A stretch of DNA of 64,000 nt from CAYNLK01 sp964398055 (GTDB lineage Bacteria > Chloroflexota > Anaerolineae > 4572-78 > J111), in the NCBI GenBank assembly GCA_964398055.1, contig CAYNLK010000032.1, positions 5,383 to 69,382 on the forward strand, written 5' to 3'. Below the pieces are notes generated by a model, which saw nothing but the letters and a program-made list of their open reading frames with translations, was not told where the DNA came from and ran no database searches. The position numbers and the translations under genes are program-made. Shown here piece by piece: positions 1-8,592 of this stretch (position 1 is the stretch's first letter; every line of letters starts with the position of its first letter).

Positions 1-2
1 CC

Positions 3-2129
3 GCTGGCGCCTTTATGAAGCAAGCAGCCGCCCGGCGCCCCGACGTCACCTTTATCTGCCCGGCCCTCTCGGCCAATTTGAAGCACGATCAGCTCAGCTA
101 TTTCAGCGCCCTTTTTGGCCAGGAGCGACCCGAAAATCTGGTGCCGGCCCTGCACGGTTACGCCGCCGATGTGGCCACGCTGCCCGGCGCTCAACGGAAT
201 TTAGTGGAGCAGCAAGCCGAGATTTTGCGCACCCTGGGCGGATTTAAACATGTCTCCGGCACCGAGATCGGCTCCGGCAACCCCTTTGGCGACGGCGAAT
301 CGCTCAGCGACAAGGGCCGCTTTGACGACGTGGTCATGTGGGTGTTACTCAGCAGCGAGCACCGCACCCCGCCTGGCCAGGATAACAACTGGAGCTTTCG
401 CATCAACCCGGCCCGCGTGGAACCGATCAGCCGTAACCTGGCCGATATCATCAATCGCAGTAAAAATCGAGTATTGCGCAATATCCGCGAGCGCGGCGGG
501 GTGGGGCTGCAAATTCTGCGCGGCCATGAGCTTGATCGCCCGGCCTACGGCGTGGAGTATGTCCAGCACAACACCCCGGCCACGATGGTCATTGGCCAAA
601 CCAACGCCGTCCAGATGACGATCCGCAACAACAGTTATCGCACCTGGCCGGCCGGTGGTCCCCAGCCGGTGCGGGTGGGCTATCACTGGTATACAGCCGA
701 TGGCCGCGAGGTCGCAGCGTCGCTGTGGGATGATCACCGCACCAATCTGCCCTACAATCTCCCCCCCGGCGACAGCGTGACTCTCAACTGCAATCTGGGC
801 GCGCCGCGAGTGGCGGGCGCGTACGAGCTGCGCTGGGACATGGTCGAGGAGACGGTTACCTGGTTTGCCTGGCAAAACGTCCCCACCCTCGATGTGCCGG
901 TCAAGGCCATCAGCCCGGATTCAGGCACACCGCCGCCCGCCGAGACGCCAGCCGGGCTGAGCGTCAGCGCCAGCCACAACAATGTGCGGCAGGGTGAAGA
1001 CAACCTGCTGCAGGCCATTGACCCCAACCCCTATACCCGCTGGAGCAGCCGCGCCCCCCAGCAGCCGGGTATGTGGTTTCAAATCGATCTGGGGGAGGTC
1101 CGGCCGGTCAGCCAGCTTCGCCTGAATAACGACCCGTCCCCGGCCGATTATCCCCGCGGTTACCGGGTACGGGTATCGTCCGACGGTCAAAGCTGGATCA
1201 GCGTGGCCGAAAGGCCGCTGAACGATGGCCCGCTGGCGATTACGTTCAGCCGCCGGCCGCTCCGCTTTATCCGCATCGAGCAAACCGGCCAGGATGCGGT
1301 CTACTGGTGGTCCATTCACCAGATTGAAGTTTCGGCCGAAGTCAAACCCAGTGCCAGCGCCAGCCACAACAACGTGCTCACCGGCACCGATAACCTCGGC
1401 CAGGCTCTGGACGGACGGCCGGACACCCGCTGGAGCAGCCGGGCCTTGCAGCAGCCGGGCATGTGGTTTGAGCTTGACCTCAATGAAACCCGCCTGGTTA
1501 GCGGCCTGGCCCTCGATACGGCCGGCTCGCCCAACGACTATCCCCAGGGCTACATCGTCCGCCTGTCCACCGACCGGCAGCAGTGGGTCGAGGTCGCTCG
1601 CCGGGATCAGAACAACGCCGCGCTTAATGTTTCATTCACACCCCGCCCGGCCCGTTACCTCCGCATCGAGCAGACCGGCCGCTCCGACCGCTGGTGGTGG
1701 TCCATCCACGGGGTCAGCGTGCAATCGGTGAAATATACCCCCCAGCCCACGGCCACGGCCAGCCACAACAATGTGCTCAGCGGCGCCGACAACATCTCGC
1801 AGGCGTTGGACGGCCGGGCCGACACCCGCTGGAGCAGCCGAGAGTTGCAACGACCGGGGATGTGGTTTGAGCTTGACCTGAACGAAATCCGCACCGTCAG
1901 CGGCCTGGCCCTCGATACGGCCGGCTCACCCAACGACTATCCCCAGGGCTACATCGTCCGCCTGTCCACCGACCGGCAGCAGTGGGTCGAGGTCGCTCGC
2001 CGGGATCAGAACAACGCCGCGCTTAATGTTTCGTTCACACCGCGCCCGGCCCGTTACCTCCGCATCGAGCAGACCGGCAGTTCCGACCGCTGGTGGTGGT
2101 CCATCCACGGGGTGACGGTAAAAGGATGA
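3..2129 (+). CDS. Surface protein with three discoidin (F5/8 type C) domains, 5' truncated by window edge
   Basis: The reading frame is already open at base 3 and an ATG at 15 has no visible ribosome site, so the gene probably begins outside the window. The first 175 or so residues seen are an unrecognised domain. Residues about 180-300 look like an NBR1/Ig-type beta domain (WPAGG, GYHWY). Three tandem discoidin domains of about 133 residues follow (roughly 320-440, 440-575, 575-704), each with the ASHNN start and WSS and WWSIH motifs. Such domains usually bind carbohydrate or lipid head groups, so a secreted or surface role is likely. Domains two and three are nearly identical in DNA, pointing to recent duplication. 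The enzymatic role of the N-terminal part is unknown. Confidence 0.75.
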   Translation, partial: AGAFMKQAAARRPDVTFICPALSANLKHDQLSYFSALFGQERPENLVPALHGYAADVATLPGAQRNLVEQQAEILRTLGGFKHVSGTEIGSGNPFGDGESLSDKGRFDDVVMWVLLSSEHRTPPGQDNNWSFRINPARVEPISRNLADIINRSKNRVLRNIRERGGVGLQILRGHELDRPAYGVEYVQHNTPATMVIGQTNAVQMTIRNNSYRTWPAGGPQPVRVGYHWYTADGREVAASLWDDHRTNLPYNLPPGDSVTLNCNLGAPRVAGAYELRWDMVEETVTWFAWQNVPTLDVPVKAISPDSGTPPPAETPAGLSVSASHNNVRQGEDNLLQAIDPNPYTRWSSRAPQQPGMWFQIDLGEVRPVSQLRLNNDPSPADYPRGYRVRVSSDGQSWISVAERPLNDGPLAITFSRRPLRFIRIEQTGQDAVYWWSIHQIEVSAEVKPSASASHNNVLTGTDNLGQALDGRPDTRWSSRALQQPGMWFELDLNETRLVSGLALDTAGSPNDYPQGYIVRLSTDRQQWVEVARRDQNNAALNVSFTPRPARYLRIEQTGRSDRWWWSIHGVSVQSVKYTPQPTATASHNNVLSGADNISQALDGRADTRWSSRELQRPGMWFELDLNEIRTVSGLALDTAGSPNDYPQGYIVRLSTDRQQWVEVARRDQNNAALNVSFTPRPARYLRIEQTGSSDRWWWSIHGVTVKG
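1342..2126 (+). repeat. Tandem 399-bp in-gene duplication (discoidin domains 2 and 3)
   Basis: The stretch 1501-1721 recurs almost base for base at 1900-2120, an offset of 399 bp (133 codons). The first halves of the two units (1342-1500 and 1741-1899) match less well. The first discoidin domain (about 960-1341) is clearly more diverged. Confidence 0.85.
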
Positions 2130-2168
2130 TAACGGCAGCCAGCCGAAGGTTGTAGTAACATGGAGTTA

Positions 2169-2197
2169 TTGTCAAGTAGTTTGAATAGTGTTATACT
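2169..2197 (+). promoter_or_regulatory. Sigma-70 type promoter for the response regulator/RsbU pair
   Basis: The -35 element TTGTCA (2169-2174) and -10 element TATACT (2192-2197) are 17 bases apart. Transcription would start near 2204, about 67 bases ahead of the ATG at 2271. Confidence 0.65.
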
Positions 2198-2270
2198 CAA
2201 GTTTGCCTGGGTTTTGCGTCAGGTTCGATAAAATAGTACAATGTCAGCAGTCAAAGGAAGGCAGTCAGCT

Positions 2271-2702
2271 ATGTCCACCATTCTTTATGCTGAAGATGAT
2301 CGTGATTGTCGCGAACTATTTGCCTTTGCCTTACGTCACAAAGGCCATTCCGTCCACGAGGCTCTCAACGGGGCCCAGGCTGTCCAGATTGTGCGAGAAG
2401 AGTCGATTGACCTGGTTATCCTTGACGCCCGGATGCCGATGGTAACCGGCTACGAGGCAGCTAAACTGATTGGCCGCGAAAACTCCAACCTGCCGGTGAT
2501 CTTCCTCAGCGCCCGGGGCTTGCGGCGTGAAATCGACCTGGCCTACGAAAGCAGCCCAATGGTGGTGGACTATCTGCTCAAACCGGTCTCCCCTGATGAG
2601 TTGACAGACCGGGTTGAAACCATCATTCGCGACTGCCAAAACCGCGGCATCGAGGCTGTTCGGGCCGAAAATATGATCCGCGAGTTGGTTGTTGAGTGGT
2701 AA
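2271..2702 (+). CDS. Single-domain response regulator (receiver domain only)
   Basis: A CheY-like receiver domain of 143 residues with no output domain. The acidic pocket (AEDD near residues 6-9), the phospho-acceptor Asp in VILDARMP, the FLSA switch segment and the Lys in LLKPVSP are all present. I prefer the ATG at 2271 to one at 2241 because AAAGGAAG lies ten bases upstream. It sits 15 bases ahead of an RsbU-type phosphatase and shares a promoter with it. The pair probably forms a small signalling module, with the receiver either controlling the phosphatase or being read by a separate kinase; that link is inference. Confidence 0.88.
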   Translation: MSTILYAEDDRDCRELFAFALRHKGHSVHEALNGAQAVQIVREESIDLVILDARMPMVTGYEAAKLIGRENSNLPVIFLSARGLRREIDLAYESSPMVVDYLLKPVSPDELTDRVETIIRDCQNRGIEAVRAENMIRELVVEW

Positions 2703-2717
2703 TAACGAGGCTGAACA

Positions 2718-3950
2718 TTGACCAGTGTCCTTACAGCTCTGGAACTGGCTCTGGGCAAGTTGCCTGAAGCAGAACTCAATTCCCTGATCGACGTAACTTC
2801 TACCATAACTTATCCCGGCGGCTCCATCATTTGTCGTGAAGGCGAGCGCGAATACATCTTTTACATTATCCAAGAAGGTGAAGTCGCCTTTACCAAAAAG
2901 ATGGGAGACAGTGAGCAATTCTTGGGGTTGAAAACCCGGGGTGAGTTCTTTGGTGAGTTGGGCGTCCTGGATCGGGCGCCGCGGGCCGCCACCGTCCACG
3001 CCATCTCCGACTGTACCCTGATCGAGATTCACGAAGATACTCTAGACGACATTCTCACCCGTTATCCCTCGGTGGCCCGGGCTATTATGCGGGGTATTAC
3101 CCGCAGTGTGCGGGATACCGACCGCATCACCATTGCCGAGCTCCAGCTCAAAAACAATGAACTGGCCCGCACCCTGGAAAACCTCAAAACAGCCCAGGCC
3201 GAATTGCTCCGCCGCGAACGTCTGAAACGTGATATGGAAATTGCGGCCGAAGTTCATCGCAATATTCTGCCTATCTCGTTTCCCCAGGTGCCCGGTTTTG
3301 AATTTGCGGCCCTGGCCCGGCCGGCCCGCGAAATTGGCGGCGACCTGTACGACGTGGTCGATATGGGCCAAAACCAGCTTGGCATCGTTATGGCTGATGC
3401 TTCAGGCAAAAGTGTGCAAGCCGCCATCTATATGGCCGTGGTCCGAGCCTTGTTTGTGAGCCAGACCAATGCCAATCTCTCCCCGGCCGAAACCGCCCGC
3501 CGCGTTCACGACCTGTTGATGAAAGTCTCCACTACGGCCGATATGTTTGTGACGGTCTTTTATGCCCGGCTTGACTACACCGTCCGCCAGATGAGCTACA
3601 TTCGGGGCGGCCACGACCGGCCTGTCTTTTATCACGCCGCGGCCAATGAAGTCCGGTTGCTCGACGCCCCGGGCCGCTTTTTAGGTTTGTTGCCTGGTCT
3701 GGTGCTTGAAGAAGAGTGTCTGGCCTTTGGACCGGGCGACATTTTAATTTGCTACAGTGATGGCGTTACGGATGCGGTCACCCGCCGCGGCGAGATGTAT
3801 GGCCTGGAACGGCTCAATCGGATCGTGATCCAAAACAGCCATTGTTCAGCCCAGGAATTGGTCAACATCATTGTCGCCGATATCGATGATTTTAGAGATG
3901 GGGCTGAACAACCAGATGACTTAACCCTCCTTGTCACCAAAGCGCTCTAA
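2718..3950 (+). CDS. RsbU-type protein phosphatase with N-terminal cyclic-nucleotide-binding-like domain
   Basis: Residues about 10-125 form a Crp/cNMP-binding beta-roll (GEFFGELGVLD, PRAATVHA). A short coiled coil follows (about 135-175), and then a PP2C/SpoIIE phosphatase domain (about 185-410). The catalytic metal-binding motifs are intact: EIGGDLYD, MADASGKS, YSDGVTDA and DDLTLLV. Enzymes of this type dephosphorylate anti-anti-sigma factors in partner-switching cascades. No RsbV or RsbW gene is in the window, so the substrate is unknown. The start is the TTG at 2718, 15 bases after the response regulator, giving 410 residues. The N-terminal domain may bind cAMP or c-di-GMP, or may only be a protein-protein sensor. 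Confidence 0.88.
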   Translation: MTSVLTALELALGKLPEAELNSLIDVTSTITYPGGSIICREGEREYIFYIIQEGEVAFTKKMGDSEQFLGLKTRGEFFGELGVLDRAPRAATVHAISDCTLIEIHEDTLDDILTRYPSVARAIMRGITRSVRDTDRITIAELQLKNNELARTLENLKTAQAELLRRERLKRDMEIAAEVHRNILPISFPQVPGFEFAALARPAREIGGDLYDVVDMGQNQLGIVMADASGKSVQAAIYMAVVRALFVSQTNANLSPAETARRVHDLLMKVSTTADMFVTVFYARLDYTVRQMSYIRGGHDRPVFYHAAANEVRLLDAPGRFLGLLPGLVLEEECLAFGPGDILICYSDGVTDAVTRRGEMYGLERLNRIVIQNSHCSAQELVNIIVADIDDFRDGAEQPDDLTLLVTKAL

Positions 3951-4016
3951 ATCAAATCACTGTTGATCTATTGCTGAAGTTGTACCCCAAACAAAAGTTG
4001 ATGGAGTGAAATAGCT

Positions 4017-4616
4017 ATGGGCCAAAATTGGCAAGATTGGAAAACTAGAGAAACCCGCCGGCCGCGGCGCATTGAAGACGCCAGTTCGGCTGAAATCGGC
4101 TTTCCGCTCATCTGGATCATTATTGGCGCAGTCGCCGGTTTGCTGGTCATTGGGCTGATTGGCCTGGGGGTGGTCAACATTGTCCGCAAACAATCGATCA
4201 CCCCAACCCCGTCGGCTATTCCCGGCCTGGCCCCCACCCAACCCATTGCGGAAGCTACCCAACCGGCCGCGGCCACCCCGACCATCCCGCCGGTTGTCAC
4301 CCTTGAACCTACGCTCACCCCAACCCCCACCCCCACCCCGGTCCCGGTGGTGCCGTCTGAACTTGCGGCCGGCGTTTACGCCCAGGTCACCGGCACCGAC
4401 GGCAACGGCGTCAGCGTGCGGGCCGGCCCGGGCACCAACAACGCTCGCCTGACCATCGCTCCAGAGGGCAGTCTGGTGCTCGTTCTGGAGGGGCCGCGCG
4501 AGGATGAAAATCTGGACGACTACATCTGGTGGTTTGTGCGGGCCGGAGACGGGGTTGAAGGCTGGGCAGTGCAGGAGTATCTTATCCCCAGCCTGCCGCC
4601 GGCCGGCGGGCAATAG
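4017..4616 (+). CDS. Membrane-anchored SH3-domain protein
   Basis: This 199-residue protein has a basic cytoplasmic tail (about 1-35), one membrane helix (about 36-58), a Thr/Pro-rich extracytoplasmic linker (about 65-115) and a C-terminal bacterial SH3-like domain (about 120-195, with VSVRAGPG, APEGS and GWAVQEYL). Bacterial SH3 domains usually bind peptidoglycan or cell-wall peptides, so an envelope role is likely. The arrangement (helix, PT linker, SH3) is typical of Chloroflexota. It is preceded by a 66-base gap after the phosphatase gene and followed by tandem terminators. Confidence 0.8.
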   Translation: MGQNWQDWKTRETRRPRRIEDASSAEIGFPLIWIIIGAVAGLLVIGLIGLGVVNIVRKQSITPTPSAIPGLAPTQPIAEATQPAAATPTIPPVVTLEPTLTPTPTPTPVPVVPSELAAGVYAQVTGTDGNGVSVRAGPGTNNARLTIAPEGSLVLVLEGPREDENLDDYIWWFVRAGDGVEGWAVQEYLIPSLPPAGGQ

Positions 4617-4637
4617 CTTATTGAAAGGGCTTATTCT

Positions 4638-4665
4638 GTAGGGGCGCAAGGACTTGGGCCCCTAC
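4638..4665. repeat. Short palindromic (REP-like) hairpin GTAGGGGC...GCCCCTAC
   Basis: Two 8-base perfect arms (4638-4645 and 4658-4665) enclose a 12-base loop. There is no T-run after it. It resembles the dispersed short palindromes often seen between genes in Chloroflexota and cyanobacteria. Confidence 0.5.
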
Positions 4666-4676
4666 TACCAGGTGCA

Positions 4677-4738
4677 AGTGACCGGCAATTCAACTTTTCA
4701 GCGAAACACTTTTCAGCGAAAAGTGCCGGTCACTTTTT
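4677..4738 (+). terminator. Rho-independent terminator built on the GTGACCGGCA repeat
   Basis: Arm AGTGACCGGCA (ending 4687) pairs with TGCCGGTCACT (starting 4724), followed by TTTTTT. The 36-base loop contains two copies of TTTTCAGCGAAA. The arms belong to the dispersed family also found at 56910 and 58055. Confidence 0.7.
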
Positions 4739-4746
4739 TCAAACTG

Positions 4747-4775
4747 AGCGTCGCTGACCCAAGCGGCGCTTTTTA
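4747..4775 (+). terminator. Second, short terminator ahead of ligA
   Basis: AGCGTCGCT (4747-4755) pairs with AGCGGCGCT (4762-4770) with one wobble, followed by TTTTT. With the previous hairpin it isolates ligA from the SH3 gene. Confidence 0.65.
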
Positions 4776-4807
4776 GCTCAAGTTTCCGTCCTCATGGGGA
4801 GAGAGCC

Positions 4808-6853
4808 ATGGCTGATATTGAAAAAGAGTTAGCCGAACTGCGCCGGGAAATCAACTACCACCTTTACCGCTATCACACCCTCGACGACCCGGTTATCAGC
4901 GACGCCGCCTATGACCAGTTGCTGAACCGGCTCCGCCAGCTTGAAGCCCAACACCCGGAACTCATTACCCCCGACTCGCCCACCCAACGGGTGGGGGCGC
5001 CCCCTTTAGATAGTTTTGAAAAAATCACCCATCCCATCCCCATGACCAGCCTCGGCAACGCCTTCAACGACGCCGATATGCGTAACTGGCTGGCCCGGAT
5101 TGGCCGGCTTTTGCCGGACGGGATCGGCGTTGAAGATTTGGAATTTGTGGTTGAACCCAAGATCGACGGCCTGGCCGTCGCCTTAACCTACGAACAGGGG
5201 ATTTTCATACAAGGAGCCACCCGCGGCGACGGGGTGGTGGGCGAAAATGTTACCGCCAACCTGCGCACGGTCAAAAGTATTCCCCTGCGCATCCCGGCGA
5301 CCCCGGACGGGCCGCCGGCCCCGGCCCGTCTCGAAGTTCGAGGCGAAGTTTATATGCCGATCGCGGCTTTCAATGAATTCAACCGGCGCCAGGCTGAACA
5401 AGGCGAGAAAGTGTTCGCCAATCCCCGCAACGCTGCGGCCGGTTCACTGCGCCAACTCGACAGTAAGATTACCGCGCAGCGTCCCCTGGCCCTGTTTGCC
5501 TACGCCATTGGCTACGTGGAGGGGGCTGAAATTACCACCCAAAAGCAGGCCCTGGACTATCTCCGCCGGCTCGGTTTTCCGGTCAACCCGGATATTTTGC
5601 ACACCGCCAACTTCGAAGAAGTCCTCAGCTTCATCCATACCTGGATGCAGCGCCGTGATGAGCTGACTTATGACGCCGATGGGGTGGTGGTCAAGCTCAA
5701 CGACTTTGCCCTGCAGCAGCAGCTCGGGGTGGTGGGCAATGCCCCGCGCTGGGCCATTGCCTACAAATTCCCGGCGCGCGAAGCTACCACCAAACTGCTG
5801 GAAATCAAGACCAACGTGGGCCGGACCGGCCAGATTACGCCATACGCCAATCTGGAGCCGGTCAATATCGGCGGGGTGACGGTGCGCCAGGCTACCCTGC
5901 ACAACTTTGACGACCTGGCTAAAAAAGATATCCGGGCCGGCGACACGGTGGTGGTCAAACGGGCCGGCGACGTGATCCCCCAGGTGGTCAAACCCATTCT
6001 CGAGCTGCGCCCGCCCGACTCGCAGCCGTATCAGCCGCCCAGCCGCTGTCCGGTTTGCAACGAGCCGACTATGCGGCTGGGCGACGAGGTTGCCCTCTTT
6101 TGTATCAATGCGGCCTGCCCGGCGCAACTGGTCCGCCAGGTGGAATATTTTGTCTCGCGGGGGGCGATGGATATTGAGGGTTTTGGGATCAAAATTGGCG
6201 AGCAGTTGGTGCAAGCGGGCCTGATCAACGATATCGCCGACATCTACTTTTTGGAGCGCGACCAACTGCTCCAACTGGAAGGCTTTGCCGACAAAAAAGT
6301 CGACAATCTCTTGAGCGCCATTGCCGCCAGCAAAGCGCAGCCCTTTGAGCGATTCCTGACCGGGCTGGGCATTCGCTACGTGGGTAGTGGGGTGGCGAGC
6401 CTGCTGGTCAGGGCATTTCCGACCATTGAGGCCCTGCAAAACGCCTCTCAGGAGCAGTTGGAGTCAGTCGAGGGGATCGGCCCCCGGATTGCTGAGTCGA
6501 TTGTGGCCTGGTTTAGCCGTCTACCCAACCAAAAGCTGATCGACAAATTCCGGCAGGCCGGCGTCAACCTGACCGCAGCGATTCAACCGGCCGGTGACAT
6601 ACCGCCAACCCTGGCCGGCCTGACCTTTGTGATTACCGGCACCCTGCCGAGTTGGAGTCGCGAGGAAGCCGGCGCCTTCATTGAACTGCACGGCGGCAAA
6701 GTTACCGGCAGCGTTTCGTCTAAAACAGATTATCTGGTTGCCGGTGAGAAGGCCGGGAGCAAGTTGAGCAAAGCCCAGAGTTTGGGCATTCCCATCCTGG
6801 ACGAAGAGGGCTTGAAAAAGTTGGTTGCCGGCGACTCACTGAAATCAACGTAA
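4808..6853 (+). CDS. ligA: NAD-dependent DNA ligase LigA
   Basis: Seals nicks in duplex DNA using NAD+ during replication and repair in the cytoplasm. At 681 residues it has the standard length. The adenylation domain carries the KIDG nucleophile motif (VEPKIDGLAV, Lys near residue 119). An OB-fold follows, then a four-Cys zinc finger (CPVC near residue 415, CINAACP about 20 residues later), helix-hairpin-helix repeats (LTGLGIRYVGSGVA, VEGIGPRIAESI) and a C-terminal BRCT domain (about 600-675, GLTFVITGTLPSWSREEA). The start ATG at 4808 is preceded by GGGGAGAGA. Nothing unusual except that its stop codon lies inside a terminator stem. Confidence 0.97.
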   Translation: MADIEKELAELRREINYHLYRYHTLDDPVISDAAYDQLLNRLRQLEAQHPELITPDSPTQRVGAPPLDSFEKITHPIPMTSLGNAFNDADMRNWLARIGRLLPDGIGVEDLEFVVEPKIDGLAVALTYEQGIFIQGATRGDGVVGENVTANLRTVKSIPLRIPATPDGPPAPARLEVRGEVYMPIAAFNEFNRRQAEQGEKVFANPRNAAAGSLRQLDSKITAQRPLALFAYAIGYVEGAEITTQKQALDYLRRLGFPVNPDILHTANFEEVLSFIHTWMQRRDELTYDADGVVVKLNDFALQQQLGVVGNAPRWAIAYKFPAREATTKLLEIKTNVGRTGQITPYANLEPVNIGGVTVRQATLHNFDDLAKKDIRAGDTVVVKRAGDVIPQVVKPILELRPPDSQPYQPPSRCPVCNEPTMRLGDEVALFCINAACPAQLVRQVEYFVSRGAMDIEGFGIKIGEQLVQAGLINDIADIYFLERDQLLQLEGFADKKVDNLLSAIAASKAQPFERFLTGLGIRYVGSGVASLLVRAFPTIEALQNASQEQLESVEGIGPRIAESIVAWFSRLPNQKLIDKFRQAGVNLTAAIQPAGDIPPTLAGLTFVITGTLPSWSREEAGAFIELHGGKVTGSVSSKTDYLVAGEKAGSKLSKAQSLGIPILDEEGLKKLVAGDSLKST

Positions 6854-6880
6854 CTTCACGTTGGTTTCAGTGTTTATTCT
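6837..6880 (+). terminator. Terminator hairpin overlapping the ligA stop codon
   Basis: A 15-base arm (6837-6851) pairs with 6858-6872 with a single G-U mismatch, followed by TTTATTCTT. The first arm ends within the TAA stop of ligA. Confidence 0.75.
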
Positions 6881-6932
6881 TGAATGTGAATGAAAGTACG
6901 GCCATAACCAAAAAATTCAATGAGGAGCAAAG

Positions 6933-8180
6933 ATGTCTCGAATAGTCATTACCGGCCTTGGCGCCATTACCCCCGTGGGTAATGATGTCAACACCTTTTG
7001 GGAAAATATGAAAGCAGGCGAATCGGCCGCAGATGTCATCCAGGCGTTTGACACCACCGATTATGTCATTCGGATTGCCTGCGAGGTGAAGGACTTTGAT
7101 CCCACCGATTGGATCGATAAGAAAACGGTCAAGCGGATGGCCCGGTCCACCCAATTTGCCGTGGCCACCGCCAAAAAAGCCCTGGCCGACGCCAATTTTG
7201 AGGTCACCCCGGAAAACTCAGGCCGGGTTGGGGTGGTGTTCAATACCGGCGGCGGGGGGGTAACGGCAATGGAGGAATCTCAGATGCAGTTGGTCAACGG
7301 TGGGCCCCGCTCGGTATCGCCGTTTTTGGTGCCAATTGTGATGGCTAATGCCGCCTGCTGTATCGTCTCGATTGAGTTGGGAACGATGGGGCCGCTCAAT
7401 ACCTCAACTCTGGCCTGCGCCAGCGGCAACTATGCCCTGGTGGATGCCTATTATATGATGAAGCGGGGCGAAGCCGACGTGATGATTGCCGGCGGGACCG
7501 AAGCGGCAATCTCGCCGCTGGTGATTGCCTCCTTTGGCCGGATGGGGGCGCTATCGGCCCGCAACGACGATCCCAAACATGCCAGCCGCCCCTTTGACAA
7601 AGAGCGGGATGGTTTTGTATTCGGCGAGGGGGCCGTGGCGTTTATTATGGAAACAGAGGCACACGCCCAGGCGCGCGGGGCCAGGATCTATGCCGAAGTA
7701 TTGGGCGGGGCTTTACGATCCGACGCCTATCATATCACTGCCCCCAGACCGGACGCCAGCGGGGCCGTCGCGGCCATACAGGCCGCTCTGGCCAACAGCG
7801 GCAAATCCCCTGACCAGGTCGATGCCATCTTTGCCCACGGCACCAGCACCCCGCTGGGCGATGTGGCCGAAACTTTAGCCATTAAGAAGGTTTTTGGAGA
7901 GCGAGCCTACCATATTCCGATCACGGCGACCAAATCACAGGTAGGGCATATGCTGGGGGCGGCCGGGGCAGTCTCGGCGCTGGCGGCGGTCAAAACCATC
8001 GAGGAAGGGGTTATTTGCCCCACCATCAACTACGACACCCCCGACCCCGAGTGTGATCTGGATTATGTCCCCAATGTGGCCCGCAAACACAACGTTAACC
8101 TGGCCCTGGTCAATGCCTTTGGCTTTGGCGGGCAAGACGTGGTGCTGGTATTGGGAAAATACGGCGCAAATGGGGTTTAA
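6933..8180 (+). CDS. fabF: Beta-ketoacyl-ACP synthase II (FabF family)
   Basis: Elongates acyl-ACP by condensation with malonyl-ACP in fatty-acid synthesis. The 415-residue length and thiolase fold agree with FabF. The nucleophile Cys lies in LACASG (around residue 162), the first catalytic His in AHGTSTPLGD (about 301) and the second in KSQVGHMLGAAG (about 337). The usual KSxxGH context is kept. A GAGGAG site lies before the ATG. It stands alone: no fabD, fabG, acpP or fabH neighbour is present, so it could serve a specialised lipid route rather than housekeeping synthesis. Confidence 0.92.
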   Translation: MSRIVITGLGAITPVGNDVNTFWENMKAGESAADVIQAFDTTDYVIRIACEVKDFDPTDWIDKKTVKRMARSTQFAVATAKKALADANFEVTPENSGRVGVVFNTGGGGVTAMEESQMQLVNGGPRSVSPFLVPIVMANAACCIVSIELGTMGPLNTSTLACASGNYALVDAYYMMKRGEADVMIAGGTEAAISPLVIASFGRMGALSARNDDPKHASRPFDKERDGFVFGEGAVAFIMETEAHAQARGARIYAEVLGGALRSDAYHITAPRPDASGAVAAIQAALANSGKSPDQVDAIFAHGTSTPLGDVAETLAIKKVFGERAYHIPITATKSQVGHMLGAAGAVSALAAVKTIEEGVICPTINYDTPDPECDLDYVPNVARKHNVNLALVNAFGFGGQDVVLVLGKYGANGV

Positions 8181-8395
8181 TGAGGGTGGGTTGGCTGATT
8201 GAGCCGCAGTCTCAGTTCAGCGTGAGCAGCCGCGGCAATCTGGGCCATTGGATAAAAGTCGCTTGGCCGCAGCAGGCCGGCGGCCTGCCAGTGGCCCGGA
8301 TCCAAACAACGGTGACCGCTGTATTCGGCAGTGATGGTCAAATAATAGCCACAGATATGGCAACAATGAGGTTGTTGGTTGTTGAGTACCGTCAT
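8177..8395 (-). CDS. Small Cys/His-rich hypothetical protein
   Basis: A 72-residue frame on the minus strand. It starts at an ATG (8395) preceded by a GGGGGGA Shine-Dalgarno-like run and ends four bases into fabF. Its N-terminal part has CCHICGYY followed about 17 residues later by HRCLDPGHW, which looks like a small zinc-ribbon-type metal site. The competing plus-strand frame (8180-8398) would couple to the fabF stop through TAATG but has no recognisable features. I favour the minus-strand frame on composition only; function unknown. Confidence 0.45.
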   Translation of the reverse strand: MTVLNNQQPHCCHICGYYLTITAEYSGHRCLDPGHWQAAGLLRPSDFYPMAQIAAAAHAELRLRLNQPTHPH

Positions 8396-8419
8396 TGATC
8401 GTCCCCCCACATTAGCGTT

Positions 8420-8456
8420 AAGGTGAGTCGGCTATCTGAGCCGACTTACCTTTTAT
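8420..8456 (+). terminator. Terminator downstream of fabF
   Basis: AAGGTGAGTCGGCT (8420-8433) and AGCCGACTTACCTT (8439-8452) form a 14-bp stem with one G-U pair and a 5-base loop, followed by TTTTATTATA. Confidence 0.75.
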
Positions 8457-8526
8457 TATATCGCCGGCCTGTGAGAATTCAATCGGAAAAAAGTAGCAAA
8501 ACGGTTAGACTTTGGATTTTAAAGTT

Positions 8527-8566
8527 AAAATAGCCCCGGTTGAAGATCAACAACCAGGGCTATTTT
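8527..8566 (-). terminator. Terminator at the 3' end of fhs (bidirectional)
   Basis: AAAATAGCCCC...GGGCTATTTT forms a long stem (8527-8541 with 8552-8566). A-rich and T-rich flanks on either side allow it to stop transcripts from both directions. It lies 26 bases beyond the fhs stop. Confidence 0.75.
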
Positions 8567-8592
8567 CATTTTATTTTACTGAATAGGCCAAT

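Noticed and set aside
2331..3032. 233-residue minus-strand frame across the response regulator and phosphatase genes
   Set aside because: Both plus-strand genes have clear domains, and this frame has none.
5444..6439. 331-residue minus-strand frame
   Set aside because: Antisense shadow of ligA.
8180..8398. Plus-strand 72-residue frame coupled to fabF by TAATG
   Set aside because: No recognisable motifs or ribosome site; the minus-strand frame over the same bases has a Cys/His pattern and a GGGGGGA site. Kept as a finding, not as a gene.
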